Positions 9,536-17,852 of a stretch of DNA of 64,000 nt are shown here, in pieces. Numbering within the stretch: position 1 is the stretch's first letter; the number at the start of each line of letters is the position of its first letter. Origin of the DNA: Eubacterium sp. Lineage in GTDB: Bacteria > Bacillota > Clostridia > Lachnospirales > Lachnospiraceae. Where the stretch lies: assembly GCA_017539165.1 (NCBI GenBank), contig JAFYHN010000108.1, positions 1 to 64,000 on the forward strand. Reading direction: 5' to 3'. A program made the translations under genes and the position numbers. Below the pieces are notes generated by a model. That model saw only the letters and a list, made by a program, of their open reading frames with translations, searched no databases and was not told the DNA's origin.

Positions 9536-10306
9536 ATGAGATTTGCGGCTTACCAGTTTGGTGTGTCAGGAAATATAGAGAAAAACTTTGAAGTGATCAG
9601 GAATGCTGTTGAAAAAGCAGCTAAGCAGGATGCAGATATGATCATCTTTCCAGAGTGTGCTTTATCGGGTTATCCGGGACGTGATTTCTCGAAAGTAAAT
9701 GTGGTAAATCATACATCTATTTCAGAGAAGATAGATCAGCTGAGAGAAATATCTGATAGATTCAGTATAGGTATACTTGTTGGGACAGTAGCTCGTGAAG
9801 AAAACTCTTATAACAGAGCATATTTTATATCTCCGGAAAAGCCTCTTCAGTGGTATGACAAGAGAGCCCTTTGCGGGATTGATGCGGAGAACTTCTCAGA
9901 AGGAACATCAGATGGTATTTTCGAATTCAAGGGACATTCCATAGGTGTGAGAATCTGTTATGAGATAAGGTTCCCTGAATACTTTAGAGAACTTTATAAG
10001 GCGCATACTGATTTTAATATCGTTCTTTTTAATGACATTTCCGAGAAGGATGATTCGCATAGATTTAGAACTATTAAGAGTCATCTCGTAACAAGAGCGG
10101 TTGAGAATGTTACGCCTATTATATCGGTGAATTCGTGCAAGCCATATCAGACAGCTCCGAGCTGTTTTCTGGATGCTTCCGGAAATGTTGTGGCGGAATG
10201 TAAGCGAAATAAAGAAGGTCTGGTCGTATACGAATTCAAAGACAAAGAGTTAAACGCTGGAGAGTTAAACAGAAAAAATCAGTCGGATGCACTTCTTGGA
10301 ATCTGA
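9536..10306 (+). CDS. Carbon-nitrogen hydrolase (nitrilase superfamily amidase)
   Basis: 256 residues spanning one nitrilase-fold domain. The Glu-Lys-Cys triad is visible: E40 in IIFPECALSGYPG, K109 in WYDKRALCG and C141 in GVRICYEIRFPEYFR. Such enzymes hydrolyse small amides (omega-amidase or N-carbamyl type); the precise substrate cannot be set. GGAGGCGG lies six bases before the ATG. It stands alone between the PadR operon terminator and the lysozyme-like gene. Confidence 0.88.
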   Translation: MRFAAYQFGVSGNIEKNFEVIRNAVEKAAKQDADMIIFPECALSGYPGRDFSKVNVVNHTSISEKIDQLREISDRFSIGILVGTVAREENSYNRAYFISPEKPLQWYDKRALCGIDAENFSEGTSDGIFEFKGHSIGVRICYEIRFPEYFRELYKAHTDFNIVLFNDISEKDDSHRFRTIKSHLVTRAVENVTPIISVNSCKPYQTAPSCFLDASGNVVAECKRNKEGLVVYEFKDKELNAGELNRKNQSDALLGI

Positions 10307-10436
10307 CAGGACTCGTAATGTATTAGCTTTGACATGCTTCGCTTGAAAAAAAATCTTAAATATCGTAGTATATACCCTGGTTATAAATTGCCGGGTTAGA
10401 AAAACTTCTATCTAAGTAGTGTGAGGAGTTGAAGTT

Positions 10437-11318
10437 ATTACGAGTAGTACAGCAAAGAGAAAAACAGTAAATAACAGAACTGTAAAGAAAAAAACTGCAA
10501 ATAGAAAAACTGTAAGAAAGTCCTCAAAAAAATCTTCATATGATGGAACATTATTGCTGATCAGAATTTTATTTGGTTTACTAATAGTTATGATGCTATT
10601 CTTGATAGGTACCATTATCCTGACCTCGTCAGAAGGGATAACTTTTTCTTCGAAAAGTATCAGATACTCAGCTGATTCGGTAGATGAACGTAAGCAATTA
10701 TGGAAAGTTTTGATGAAGCATTTTGATAATAATGAGACTGCTGTGTTGGGATTGATGTGCAACATAAATGAAGAATCTAACTTTAAGTCTTACAATCTTG
10801 AGGATCACAATAACATAGATTGGGATATTACAGACGAGGATTATACATATAAGGTAAACAAGGGTTCTATCTCTGAGAAGGATTTCCTGGAGGCGCGGTA
10901 TGATGGTACTTCTTCAGGATATTACAATTCACATGGACAGTGGTATAATACGAATGGTGGATACGGATATTGCCAGTATACTGCCTATGAGAAGAAGAAG
11001 GCTTTATATGACTATGCTACAGAGTGGTTCAGTAAGGGAGGCGAAGGCTACGGCTTGTCTTTTGATATAGCTGATCCAAAGATGCAGGCACATTTTATAG
11101 TACATCTTTTAGATAATGAATTGTCTGATATAGATAATAAGTTAAGAACTGCAGATAGTGTTGAAGATGCGGTTTATATATGGTTATCTGAGTATGAGTG
11201 TCCGGAAGGTGAGTATCACTCAGTTGCACTTTCCAGATCGGAGTGTGCGGAAGAGATTAAGGAATACTGTACGTCAAAACATAGTAATAATTCAGGTGGG
11301 GATGCTCAGAAGTATTGA
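10437..11318 (+). CDS. Membrane-anchored phage-tail-lysozyme-like protein (probable ATT start)
   Basis: About 293 residues from the proposed start. Order: a basic Lys/Arg/Thr-rich cytoplasmic tail (residues 2-36), one membrane helix (about 40-63), then an extracytoplasmic domain like the phage tail lysozyme family, with the catalytic-type Glu in CNINEESNFK (about residue 112) and the GGYGYCQYTAYEKKK motif. It probably cleaves peptidoglycan at the cell surface. The only ordinary start in frame is TTG 10554, which has no ribosome site and would begin at the edge of the membrane helix. GTGAGGAG at 10421-10428 sits eight bases ahead of an in-frame ATT at 10437, so AUU initiation or a single-base sequence error is suspected. 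No other phage genes are near. Confidence 0.7.
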   Translation: MTSSTAKRKTVNNRTVKKKTANRKTVRKSSKKSSYDGTLLLIRILFGLLIVMMLFLIGTIILTSSEGITFSSKSIRYSADSVDERKQLWKVLMKHFDNNETAVLGLMCNINEESNFKSYNLEDHNNIDWDITDEDYTYKVNKGSISEKDFLEARYDGTSSGYYNSHGQWYNTNGGYGYCQYTAYEKKKALYDYATEWFSKGGEGYGLSFDIADPKMQAHFIVHLLDNELSDIDNKLRTADSVEDAVYIWLSEYECPEGEYHSVALSRSECAEEIKEYCTSKHSNNSGGDAQKY

Positions 11319-11340
11319 TGAATAGAATTTACAAAAGAGT

Positions 11341-11385
11341 TGGTGATATGAGTATATAAGAATACTTATATCACCATTTTTTTAT
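11341..11385 (+). terminator. Intrinsic terminator after the lysozyme-like gene
   Basis: TGGTGATAT pairs with ATATCACCA, extended by AGTAT/ATACT, around a six-base loop; a run of seven T follows. Confidence 0.85.
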
Positions 11386-11387
11386 TT

Positions 11388-11398
11388 TGTGGTAGAAT
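11388..11398 (+). promoter_or_regulatory. Extended -10 promoter for the acetyltransferase/regulator operon
   Basis: TTGTGGTAGAAT contains a TAGAAT -10 (11393-11398) with the TGTGn extension upstream. No clear -35 is present because the previous terminator fills that space. The same TGTGGTAGA string recurs before the GH13 gene and near the sbcD gene. Confidence 0.5.
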
Positions 11399-11448
11399 AG
11401 TATTCGGAGTGTTACTTGGAGTGTTTGAGGATAATGAGAGGAGGCACT

Positions 11449-12006
11449 ATGACAGAGTACGAGAAAATGGTTGCCGGGATGTTATATAATCCTGAGGACA
11501 AGGAAATCATGGATGAACAGATGGCATATATGGATAAACTTTGGGAGTTTAATCAGTTGAAACCTTCTGAATATGAAAAGAAGGTTCAGTATATGAAAGA
11601 AGTTTTTGCAGAATGTGGTGAAGGTAACTATATAGAACTTCCTTTCAGAGCAAACTGGGGTGGACATCACATTCATTTTGGTTCGCGTGTTTACGCGAAT
11701 TTTAATCTGACGGCAGTAGATGACGGTCATATATATGTTGGTGATAATGTGATGATTGGACCAAATGTTACTATAGCAACGGCGGAGCATCCGATAGAAA
11801 CTGAGCCAAGAAGACTGGGACTTCAATCGAACAAGGATGTCCATATCGAAGAAAATGTATGGATCGGAGCGGGCGTGGTGGTCCTTCCGGGAGTAACGAT
11901 AGGAAAAAACAGCGTTATCGGAGCCGGTAGTGTTGTGACAAAAGATATTCCGGAAAATGTAGTCGCTGTGGGTAATCCATGCAGAGTGATAAGAGAGATT
12001 GATTAA
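11449..12006 (+). CDS. maa: Maltose/galactoside O-acetyltransferase family (hexapeptide acetyltransferase)
   Basis: 185 residues. An N-terminal Maa/NodL-type helical cap (MTEYEKMVAGMLYNPEDKEI) is followed by left-handed beta-helix hexapeptide repeats (VYVGDNVMIGPNVTIATAEH and later IGAGVVVLPGVTIGKNSVIGAG). The catalytic His lies in ATAEHP. It acetylates sugars with acetyl-CoA, probably for detoxifying non-metabolised sugars. GAGAGGAGG precedes the ATG at 11449; an upstream in-frame ATG at 11416 lacks a site. It is followed 16 bases later by a TetR gene. The precise sugar (maltose versus galactoside) is not resolved. Confidence 0.85.
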   Translation: MTEYEKMVAGMLYNPEDKEIMDEQMAYMDKLWEFNQLKPSEYEKKVQYMKEVFAECGEGNYIELPFRANWGGHHIHFGSRVYANFNLTAVDDGHIYVGDNVMIGPNVTIATAEHPIETEPRRLGLQSNKDVHIEENVWIGAGVVVLPGVTIGKNSVIGAGSVVTKDIPENVVAVGNPCRVIREID

Positions 12007-12022
12007 AACGAGGTAAATAGGG

Positions 12023-12604
12023 ATGAATAAAAAGGAAGAGCAGTATCTGATGCGCAAGAGCCAGATTCTGGATATTGCTTTGAGTCATTTTATCAAATAT
12101 GGATATTATGGTACTTCGACCAGGAAGATTTCCGATGAGGCAGGAATCAGTTCGGGACTAATGTTTCATTATTTTTCCGACAAGAAGGCGATATATGAGG
12201 AGCTGGTTCAACTTGGGAGTGAGAAGATGACCATCCCCGAGGAGTATGGAGATAATCCACTGATTTTTTTTGAAAAGCAGGTAGAAGGTTTTCTCGGTGT
12301 TGCATCACATGATGACTTCTCTTCAAGAATGTTTATCTTTATGGGACTTGCTGCTATAAACGCGCAGGATATCTCGGAGAAGGCTTATGATATGATAAAG
12401 GAACATGATGTTGAGAAGTATAGTGTTCCGATCATAAAAAAAGGTCAGAAAATGGGAGTGTTTAGAAAGGGAGATCCACTGGCTTTGTCTATAGTATTCT
12501 ACGGTGGAATACAGGGGTTTGCGATGAACCTGGTAAGAAGAGAGGGATTAAAACTCCCTGATAAAGAATGCTTCTTAGCTTGCTTGAAAGCGGAAAATGT
12601 GTAG
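12023..12604 (+). CDS. TetR/AcrR-family transcriptional regulator
   Basis: 193 residues. The N-terminal helix-turn-helix reads ILDIALSHFIKYGYYGTSTR and continues KISDEAGISSGLMFHYFSDK (residues about 16-55), a textbook TetR DNA-binding domain. The C-terminal ligand domain is variable and gives no hint of the inducer. It lies between an acetyltransferase and a Fur-family gene on the same strand, 21 bases before the latter, so the three are probably cotranscribed. Confidence 0.88.
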   Translation: MNKKEEQYLMRKSQILDIALSHFIKYGYYGTSTRKISDEAGISSGLMFHYFSDKKAIYEELVQLGSEKMTIPEEYGDNPLIFFEKQVEGFLGVASHDDFSSRMFIFMGLAAINAQDISEKAYDMIKEHDVEKYSVPIIKKGQKMGVFRKGDPLALSIVFYGGIQGFAMNLVRREGLKLPDKECFLACLKAENV

Positions 12605-12625
12605 AAGGGATGGAATAAAAAAACT

Positions 12626-13048
12626 ATGAAGGTTGTTTACAAAACTAAAGCAAGGGAATGTATCATAGCGTACCTGAAAGAACATTCTGAAAAAAGATTC
12701 ACTGCACGTGAGATATATGATTTTCTAAAGTCTGAAGTAGAAGGTATTAATCGTACTACAGTTTATCGTAATCTTGACCGTCTGTGTGAGCAGGGGGATC
12801 TGATGAGATATAAGGAACCTAATCAGGATGCTTGGTATTATCAGTATTCGGAACAGCATGAGAATTGTCATGCTCATATGCATGCTCAGTGCAGTGAGTG
12901 TGGCAAGATATTTCATCTCGACGATCCTTTTGTTGGAGAATTTGAAAAGAAGATTCAGTCCATATATAGGCTAGACATTAATTCATCCAAGAGTATCATC
13001 ATTGGTATATGCAACGATTGTAAGAAAAAGCATAAGAAAAAAGTATAA
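12626..13048 (+). CDS. Fur-family metalloregulator (Zur/PerR type)
   Basis: 140 residues. The winged helix covers about residues 5-75 (INRTTVYRNLDRLCEQGDLM is the recognition region). A metal/structural site follows: ENCHAHMHAQCSECGK with a second CNDC pair near the C terminus, forming the Cys4 zinc site. The HAHMHAQC segment matches the regulatory-metal region of the family. Fur, Zur and PerR cannot be told apart by eye. The zinc-binding lipoprotein gene 3.5 kb away has two palindromes in its promoter that are candidate targets. The stop codon lies inside a terminator stem. Confidence 0.85.
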   Translation: MKVVYKTKARECIIAYLKEHSEKRFTAREIYDFLKSEVEGINRTTVYRNLDRLCEQGDLMRYKEPNQDAWYYQYSEQHENCHAHMHAQCSECGKIFHLDDPFVGEFEKKIQSIYRLDINSSKSIIIGICNDCKKKHKKKV

Positions 13049-13067
13049 GGAGCTTTCGCTCCTTATA
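13036..13067 (-). terminator. Terminator for the reverse-strand ABC operon
   Basis: Ten-base perfect stem TATAAGGAGC/GCTCCTTATA with a four-base loop (13044-13067). On the reverse strand it is followed by a run of T, so it ends the permease gene. On the forward strand it overlaps the Fur-family stop codon and lacks a T run. Confidence 0.75.
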
Positions 13068-13074
13068 CCGCTGT

Positions 13075-15642
13075 TTAGATGTTTTCATTTCTGATTGTTT
13101 CAATAGTATTCTGCTTGCTTATTTTCACTATCGAATATTTCATAATTATAGAGATAAGTAAAAATACCACAAATATTGAAATTATTACAGGGATGACTGG
13201 AAGATGATAAGGTATGACATAGTCTCTAGTAAAGCAATGATGTATCAGATACGATAAAGCTATTCCTATTGGTAATCCAAAGAATAGTGATTTAACACCC
13301 ATAAATATTGATTCTAATCTGATCATTCTATTAAATTCTTTTGTGGTCATACCGACAGATTTTAACATGGCAAATTCCGGTTTTCTAAGTTCCATATTAG
13401 TAGTAATTGTATTAAATATGTTTGTAAGCCCAACCAGAGAAACTACTATAATGAATCCATACAGGAAAATACCAAATAAAGTAATCATATTCTTTTGTTC
13501 TCTGTAATTCTCATCAAGATTTCTTAGAAAGTAGTGTGTTTCATCGCTTAATAAATCTTCTATTTCATCCTGTAATTTATCAGCATTGGAGGATTGAATA
13601 TATATATCAACTCCATCTGGGAGAGTACCTGATAATAAACTATCCAACATTTCATCACTTACAATGAAATATTGATGATAAACGTTACCTTTTAATCCAA
13701 ATGGAACAACTTCTGTAACATATCCGACCTGCAATGATTTATCATTGGTTTTGTTAGTTATCACGTCTCCAATCTGATAATCGTATACTCTTGTATTACT
13801 ATATGCGGGATCATAGTCCATTAAGATTGCTTTATCTTTTATATCTTCGTAATTTAATCCCAGCGATTTTATATATTTTTGATACTGTTCATCACCTATA
13901 GAACAAACCATAAGATTTAGTTCTGAATCTCCACTGACTATATCCTGGTAAGTGAGATTTTGCTTATTCAGAAAATCATTATTGTATTTGATATCATAGA
14001 CTTCGAATTTCATATTTCTTAATGCAGTATAATTATCTATATTATCTAATTTTGTAATTGATAGATATTTGTTGTATCTGTTTTCATTATCATGAATATT
14101 TCCCATAAGATATATATTATAATCACATGATTGAATGTCTTGTTCGATTATATTACTGAACGAATCCATAAAACCTGATAATGCTATGAATACTAATACT
14201 GATACGACAATCGAAATAACTGTTGTTCTATATTTCTTCTTATTTCGTTTAAGATTTTTATATGATATTTCTCCGCCTATACCGAATATCTTTTTGATAG
14301 CTTTTGGTGCTTTAATTTTTTTACGTTTTATTTTTATGTCAGCACTATTTCTTATAGAATCAATAGGAGATAGTTTTGAAGCTCTTCTGGCTGATTTAAA
14401 TGCAGAGAAATATATGGTTATAATTCCAAGAACAACTGCTACCAATATAGCGTATGGTGAGATAGAAAATGCAATTGGCATATCTGATTCTGCCGTGAAA
14501 TATCTACATACGATAATTAGTATAAATGATGCAAGGCACCCCATTACTAATCCTATCGGAATACCGATAAGACCTAATACAGTAGCTTCAAAGAATACAT
14601 TTTTCCTAATCTGTTTTTTGGTAGCTCCAATACTTTTTAACATTCCGTATTGTTTTGTTTTTTCAGTGATGGATATGTCGAAACTGTTTTTAATACAAAA
14701 TACGGAAGTGAATACTATGATTGCTAAAACAGTAGCAATAACTCCTTCTAATTCAGAAGCACTACTATTTATTAATGCACCTGATTCCAGGCCTACAAGA
14801 TACCCATTGGTATCAATCTGATACTTTATATTCTGTGATTCAGAAAGCTCATACAGTTTATCTTCATTTAGTGAATCATATAGTCCTGGATCTATATCTA
14901 ATATTTCGGCAGTAACATTGACCCAGTTTTTTATTGCTTTTTTTGTATATTTGACATATACATCAACATTGTCAGTTAGATTACTTTCATCAGTATAGGT
15001 AATAAATGTATATCCGGGAGCAGAATATGCCTCTATAGTTTTTGCTGGCCTTTCAGCAACACCTACTACAGTATATGTTTTGTTAGTAGTGTTGATTAAG
15101 CTTTCTTCAGTACTCGTATCTTCATATGCATTATTCTGATTTAATACATTTCCATTACCATCAACTCTCTGGCCTACATCCAGACTGATGGAATCTCCAA
15201 CTTTTAAGTTATTTCTGCCATTAGTTTTCAGATGGGTTGGAATAACGATTTCATTTTCATTTTCAGGCAGTCTGCCTTCTGCCAGAGTAACTGATAGATT
15301 ATCTAATGCATCTTTAGTATATTTCTTTATAAAAGCATAAGGCTTATAGTCATTCTTGGATTCTATTTTTGCATAACCCTCATCCTGAGCTATACATATA
15401 TCAGAAATATTGCTGTTATTTCTAAATGTATCCAGATCACTTATAGGAACATTATGATATGCAACATGAAAGTTTCCTTGTTCTTTGACCTCGTAATTGA
15501 TTAAAGATTGAATAAAACTGGAATAGAGTGAAGCTGTAGCTGTTAAAAGAGCAACAGATAATATAATTCCTATAATTGTAACTATTGTTCGTTTTTTATT
15601 TAGTTTTAAATTTTTTATTGGTATTTTGTTAAGTAAGTTCAT
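13075..15642 (-). CDS. ABC transporter permease (FtsX/MacB-like, two FtsX domains)
   Basis: 855 residues. One N-terminal membrane helix, a large extracytoplasmic region (about residues 45-290), three helices, a linker with a further membrane segment near residue 480, a second extracytoplasmic region and three C-terminal helices. Two FtsX domains are recognisable by the repeated pattern KSIGATKKQIRKNVFFEA and MLKSVGMTTKEFNRMIRLES. Such permeases pair with a LolD-like ATPase to move peptides or lipids, often in antimicrobial-peptide resistance. The ATPase gene lies two bases upstream on the same strand. Substrate unknown. Confidence 0.85.
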   Translation of the reverse strand: MNLLNKIPIKNLKLNKKRTIVTIIGIILSVALLTATASLYSSFIQSLINYEVKEQGNFHVAYHNVPISDLDTFRNNSNISDICIAQDEGYAKIESKNDYKPYAFIKKYTKDALDNLSVTLAEGRLPENENEIVIPTHLKTNGRNNLKVGDSISLDVGQRVDGNGNVLNQNNAYEDTSTEESLINTTNKTYTVVGVAERPAKTIEAYSAPGYTFITYTDESNLTDNVDVYVKYTKKAIKNWVNVTAEILDIDPGLYDSLNEDKLYELSESQNIKYQIDTNGYLVGLESGALINSSASELEGVIATVLAIIVFTSVFCIKNSFDISITEKTKQYGMLKSIGATKKQIRKNVFFEATVLGLIGIPIGLVMGCLASFILIIVCRYFTAESDMPIAFSISPYAILVAVVLGIITIYFSAFKSARRASKLSPIDSIRNSADIKIKRKKIKAPKAIKKIFGIGGEISYKNLKRNKKKYRTTVISIVVSVLVFIALSGFMDSFSNIIEQDIQSCDYNIYLMGNIHDNENRYNKYLSITKLDNIDNYTALRNMKFEVYDIKYNNDFLNKQNLTYQDIVSGDSELNLMVCSIGDEQYQKYIKSLGLNYEDIKDKAILMDYDPAYSNTRVYDYQIGDVITNKTNDKSLQVGYVTEVVPFGLKGNVYHQYFIVSDEMLDSLLSGTLPDGVDIYIQSSNADKLQDEIEDLLSDETHYFLRNLDENYREQKNMITLFGIFLYGFIIVVSLVGLTNIFNTITTNMELRKPEFAMLKSVGMTTKEFNRMIRLESIFMGVKSLFFGLPIGIALSYLIHHCFTRDYVIPYHLPVIPVIISIFVVFLLISIIMKYSIVKISKQNTIETIRNENI

Positions 15643-15644
15643 GG

Positions 15645-16316
15645 CTATACCTCCTTAACAATCTTTCCGTCTTCAATCTTAATTATTCTATCTGCAACTC
15701 TGGCAATTTCCATATTATGTGTGATCATAATGATCGTCTGATTCAATTCTCTATTTGATTTCTTTAGTAAAGATACGATCTCATCACTTGTTTTTGAATC
15801 TAAGTTTCCTGTAGGCTCATCCGCAAGAATGATCGAAGGATCTGTGATCAAAGCTCTTCCGATACTTGTTCTCTGCTGCTGTCCTCCGGATAATTCGTTT
15901 GGAAGATGGTTTCTTCTATGTTGAATGCCTAATAAATCCAGCATGTTATTTAAGGAGTCTTTGTTTACTTTACGATTATCAAGTGCCAAAGGAAGCACTA
16001 TATTCTCTTCTACATTTAATATTGGAATCAGATTATAGAACTGGTAGATTAGACCAATCTGTCTTCTTCTGAATACAGCCAGCTTATCATCGTTATAGTT
16101 GAAGATGTCTTCCCCATTGATAAATACTTTTCCTGATGTTGGTCTATCAACACCACCGAGTAAGTGCAGCAATGTTGATTTGCCAGATCCGGATGCTCCA
16201 ACTATAGCAACAAATTCTCCTTTTTCAACGGAGAACGATACATTATCCAATGCAACTACTTTAGTTGAATCCTTTCCATAAGCTTTAGTTAGGTTTTCGA
16301 CTTTTAAAATTTCCAT
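15645..16316 (-). CDS. ABC transporter ATP-binding protein (LolD/MacB-type)
   Basis: 223 residues. Walker A GASGSGKSTLLHLLGG, the signature LSGGQQQRTSIGRAL and Walker B IILADEPTGNLDS are all intact. The LDS after Walker B and the QFYNLIP Q-loop are typical of the MacB/LolD/FtsE class. The start is placed at 16316, where AAGGAGG lies about ten bases ahead; a GTG at 16337 is in frame but lies upstream of that site. Operon partner of the FtsX-type permease immediately downstream. No two-component pair is adjacent. Confidence 0.9.
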   Translation of the reverse strand: MEILKVENLTKAYGKDSTKVVALDNVSFSVEKGEFVAIVGASGSGKSTLLHLLGGVDRPTSGKVFINGEDIFNYNDDKLAVFRRRQIGLIYQFYNLIPILNVEENIVLPLALDNRKVNKDSLNNMLDLLGIQHRRNHLPNELSGGQQQRTSIGRALITDPSIILADEPTGNLDSKTSDEIVSLLKKSNRELNQTIIMITHNMEIARVADRIIKIEDGKIVKEV

Positions 16317-16444
16317 AATTCGTATTTCCTCCTTCACGACGCCATTATATGTGCTTAAAGTTACAGTACGCTTATAAAATCCCGAACATCTAATTAAGTA
16401 TTCTTTAAGAAATTTTTAAGAGGTAAATCTCATAAAAATGTAAA

Positions 16445-16512
16445 TTGCAACAAATTTGCAAAAACTATTGACAGAGTGAAAACAAGTGCTATAATATGCA
16501 ACAGTGTTGCAT
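16445..16512 (+). promoter_or_regulatory. Promoter flanked by two 17-bp palindromes (candidate Zur operators)
   Basis: A strong promoter, TTGACA (16468-16473), sixteen bases, TATAAT (16490-16495), is bracketed by TTGCAACAAATTTGCAA at 16445-16461 and ATGCAACAGTGTTGCAT at 16496-16512. Both fit wTGCAACAnnnTTGCAw, and the second covers the transcription start. The gene driven is a zinc-type binding lipoprotein and a Fur-family gene lies nearby, so a zinc-responsive repressor is proposed. Palindromes and promoter are seen; the regulator is inferred. Confidence 0.7.
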
Positions 16513-16536
16513 AAGGTAAAAATGGAGGATAAAAAG

Positions 16537-17706
16537 ATGAAAACAAAGAGAATATTAGCCGGACTTATTTCGGCAACACTTATTTTCGGATGTTTAACAG
16601 GATGTGGTTCAAAGCAGGATGTTAACACTGAAGAAGTTATGGAGAATGCCACACAGGCAGAAGTGAAGGACGCAGATGACGAGAAAGTAGAAGATGATTC
16701 AGCAGAAAAACATACTGAAGTTGATGCAACTGCTGGAAACGGTGACAAGTCAATGAAGATTGTAACAACTATCTTCCCTGAGTATGACTGGGTAAAGACA
16801 ATCCTTGGTGAGAAAGCTGATAATTCAGATATCACACTTCTACTTGATAATGGAGTAGATCTTCACAGCTATACACCATCTGTTGAAGATATTGCCAAGA
16901 TCAAAGAATGCGATATGTTCGTATATGTTGGTGGAGAGTCAGACGAGTGGGTTGATGACGTTATTAAAACTGCAGATAACAAAGATATGGTTGTTATAAA
17001 TCTCCTTGATGTACTCGGCGAAGCTGTTAAAGATGAAGAGCTCGTTGAAGGTATGGAAGCTGAACATGAGCATGAGGATGGAGAAGAAGCAGATCATGAA
17101 GAGGCTGAGGAAGCTGAACATGAAGACGGAGAAGAAGCTGATCATGAGCATGAAGAAGGTGAGGAAGCTGAGAAGGATGAGCATGTATGGCTTTCTCTCA
17201 GAAATGCTGCAATTCTGTGTGATAAGATAGCTGAAGAACTTGGAAATATAGATGAGGTTAACAAGGATCTCTACAAGAGCAATGTTGATGCTTATAAGAC
17301 CGAGCTTGCAGATCTTGATGCTGAGTATAAGTCTGTTGTAGACGCAGCACAGGAGAAGACACTTCTCTTTGGAGACAGATTCCCATTCCGTTACATGGTT
17401 GATGACTATGGTATCAAGTATTTTGCTGCATTTGTCGGATGTTCAGCAGAGTCAGAAGCAAGTTTTGAGACAGTTATATTCCTAGCAGAAAAGATAGATG
17501 AACTTGGTCTTCCTGCTATAATGACTATTGAAGGAAATGAAAATAAGATTGCCGAGACTGTAAAGGAGAATACAAAATCAAAAGATCAGAAGATACTTAC
17601 ATTAAATTCTCTTCAGTCTACAACTACAAAAGACATCGAAAATGGAACTACATATCTTTCTGCTATGAAGAGCAATCTTGAAGTTCTTAAAGAAGCAATG
17701 AAGTAG
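16537..17706 (+). CDS. Zinc/manganese ABC transporter substrate-binding lipoprotein (ZnuA-like)
   Basis: 389 residues. A lipoprotein signal peptide ends in LTGC (Cys23). A Glu/Asp-rich linker precedes the cluster A-1 binding fold starting IVTTIFPEYDWVKTIL. Likely metal ligands are H110 (DLHSY) and H216 (DEHVWLS). Between them, residues about 175-208 form a His/Glu/Asp-rich loop (AEHEHEDGEEADHEE) typical of zinc-specific members. The place where many relatives carry a third His reads FGDRFPFRY, as if Asp replaces it. GGAGG precedes ATG 16537. No ATPase or permease gene follows, so it is an orphan in this window. Expected role: high-affinity zinc capture. Confidence 0.85.
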   Translation: MKTKRILAGLISATLIFGCLTGCGSKQDVNTEEVMENATQAEVKDADDEKVEDDSAEKHTEVDATAGNGDKSMKIVTTIFPEYDWVKTILGEKADNSDITLLLDNGVDLHSYTPSVEDIAKIKECDMFVYVGGESDEWVDDVIKTADNKDMVVINLLDVLGEAVKDEELVEGMEAEHEHEDGEEADHEEAEEAEHEDGEEADHEHEEGEEAEKDEHVWLSLRNAAILCDKIAEELGNIDEVNKDLYKSNVDAYKTELADLDAEYKSVVDAAQEKTLLFGDRFPFRYMVDDYGIKYFAAFVGCSAESEASFETVIFLAEKIDELGLPAIMTIEGNENKIAETVKENTKSKDQKILTLNSLQSTTTKDIENGTTYLSAMKSNLEVLKEAMK

Positions 17707-17745
17707 AAATGCTGATTGACGAATAAATAAATAGTATAATAAAAT

Positions 17746-17788
17746 GGTAGCTGATGTACTTTTATGTGGTATATCAGCTACTTTTTGT
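17746..17788 (+). terminator. Terminator after the zinc-binding lipoprotein gene
   Basis: GGTAGCTGAT pairs with ATCAGCTACT across a 17-base loop and is followed by TTTTTG. It closes the single-gene zinc transcription unit. Confidence 0.75.
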
Positions 17789-17852
17789 TCTAGGAAGGAA
17801 TATCGTTTATTTTTGGACGAGGCAGAAAATGTGATCAGATAAGGGAGGCAAC

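Noticed and set aside
10412..10765. Reverse-strand open frame rich in Phe and Leu
   Set aside because: It is the mirror of the Lys/Arg-rich tail and membrane helix of the lysozyme-like gene and has no independent support.
10437..11318. Prophage remnant based on the lysozyme-like gene
   Set aside because: No other phage gene is nearby, and the protein has a basic tail plus membrane anchor as in chromosomal wall hydrolases.
17746..17788. Riboswitch before the LytTR operon
   Set aside because: The hairpin is a simple terminator after the zinc lipoprotein gene, with no conserved aptamer.
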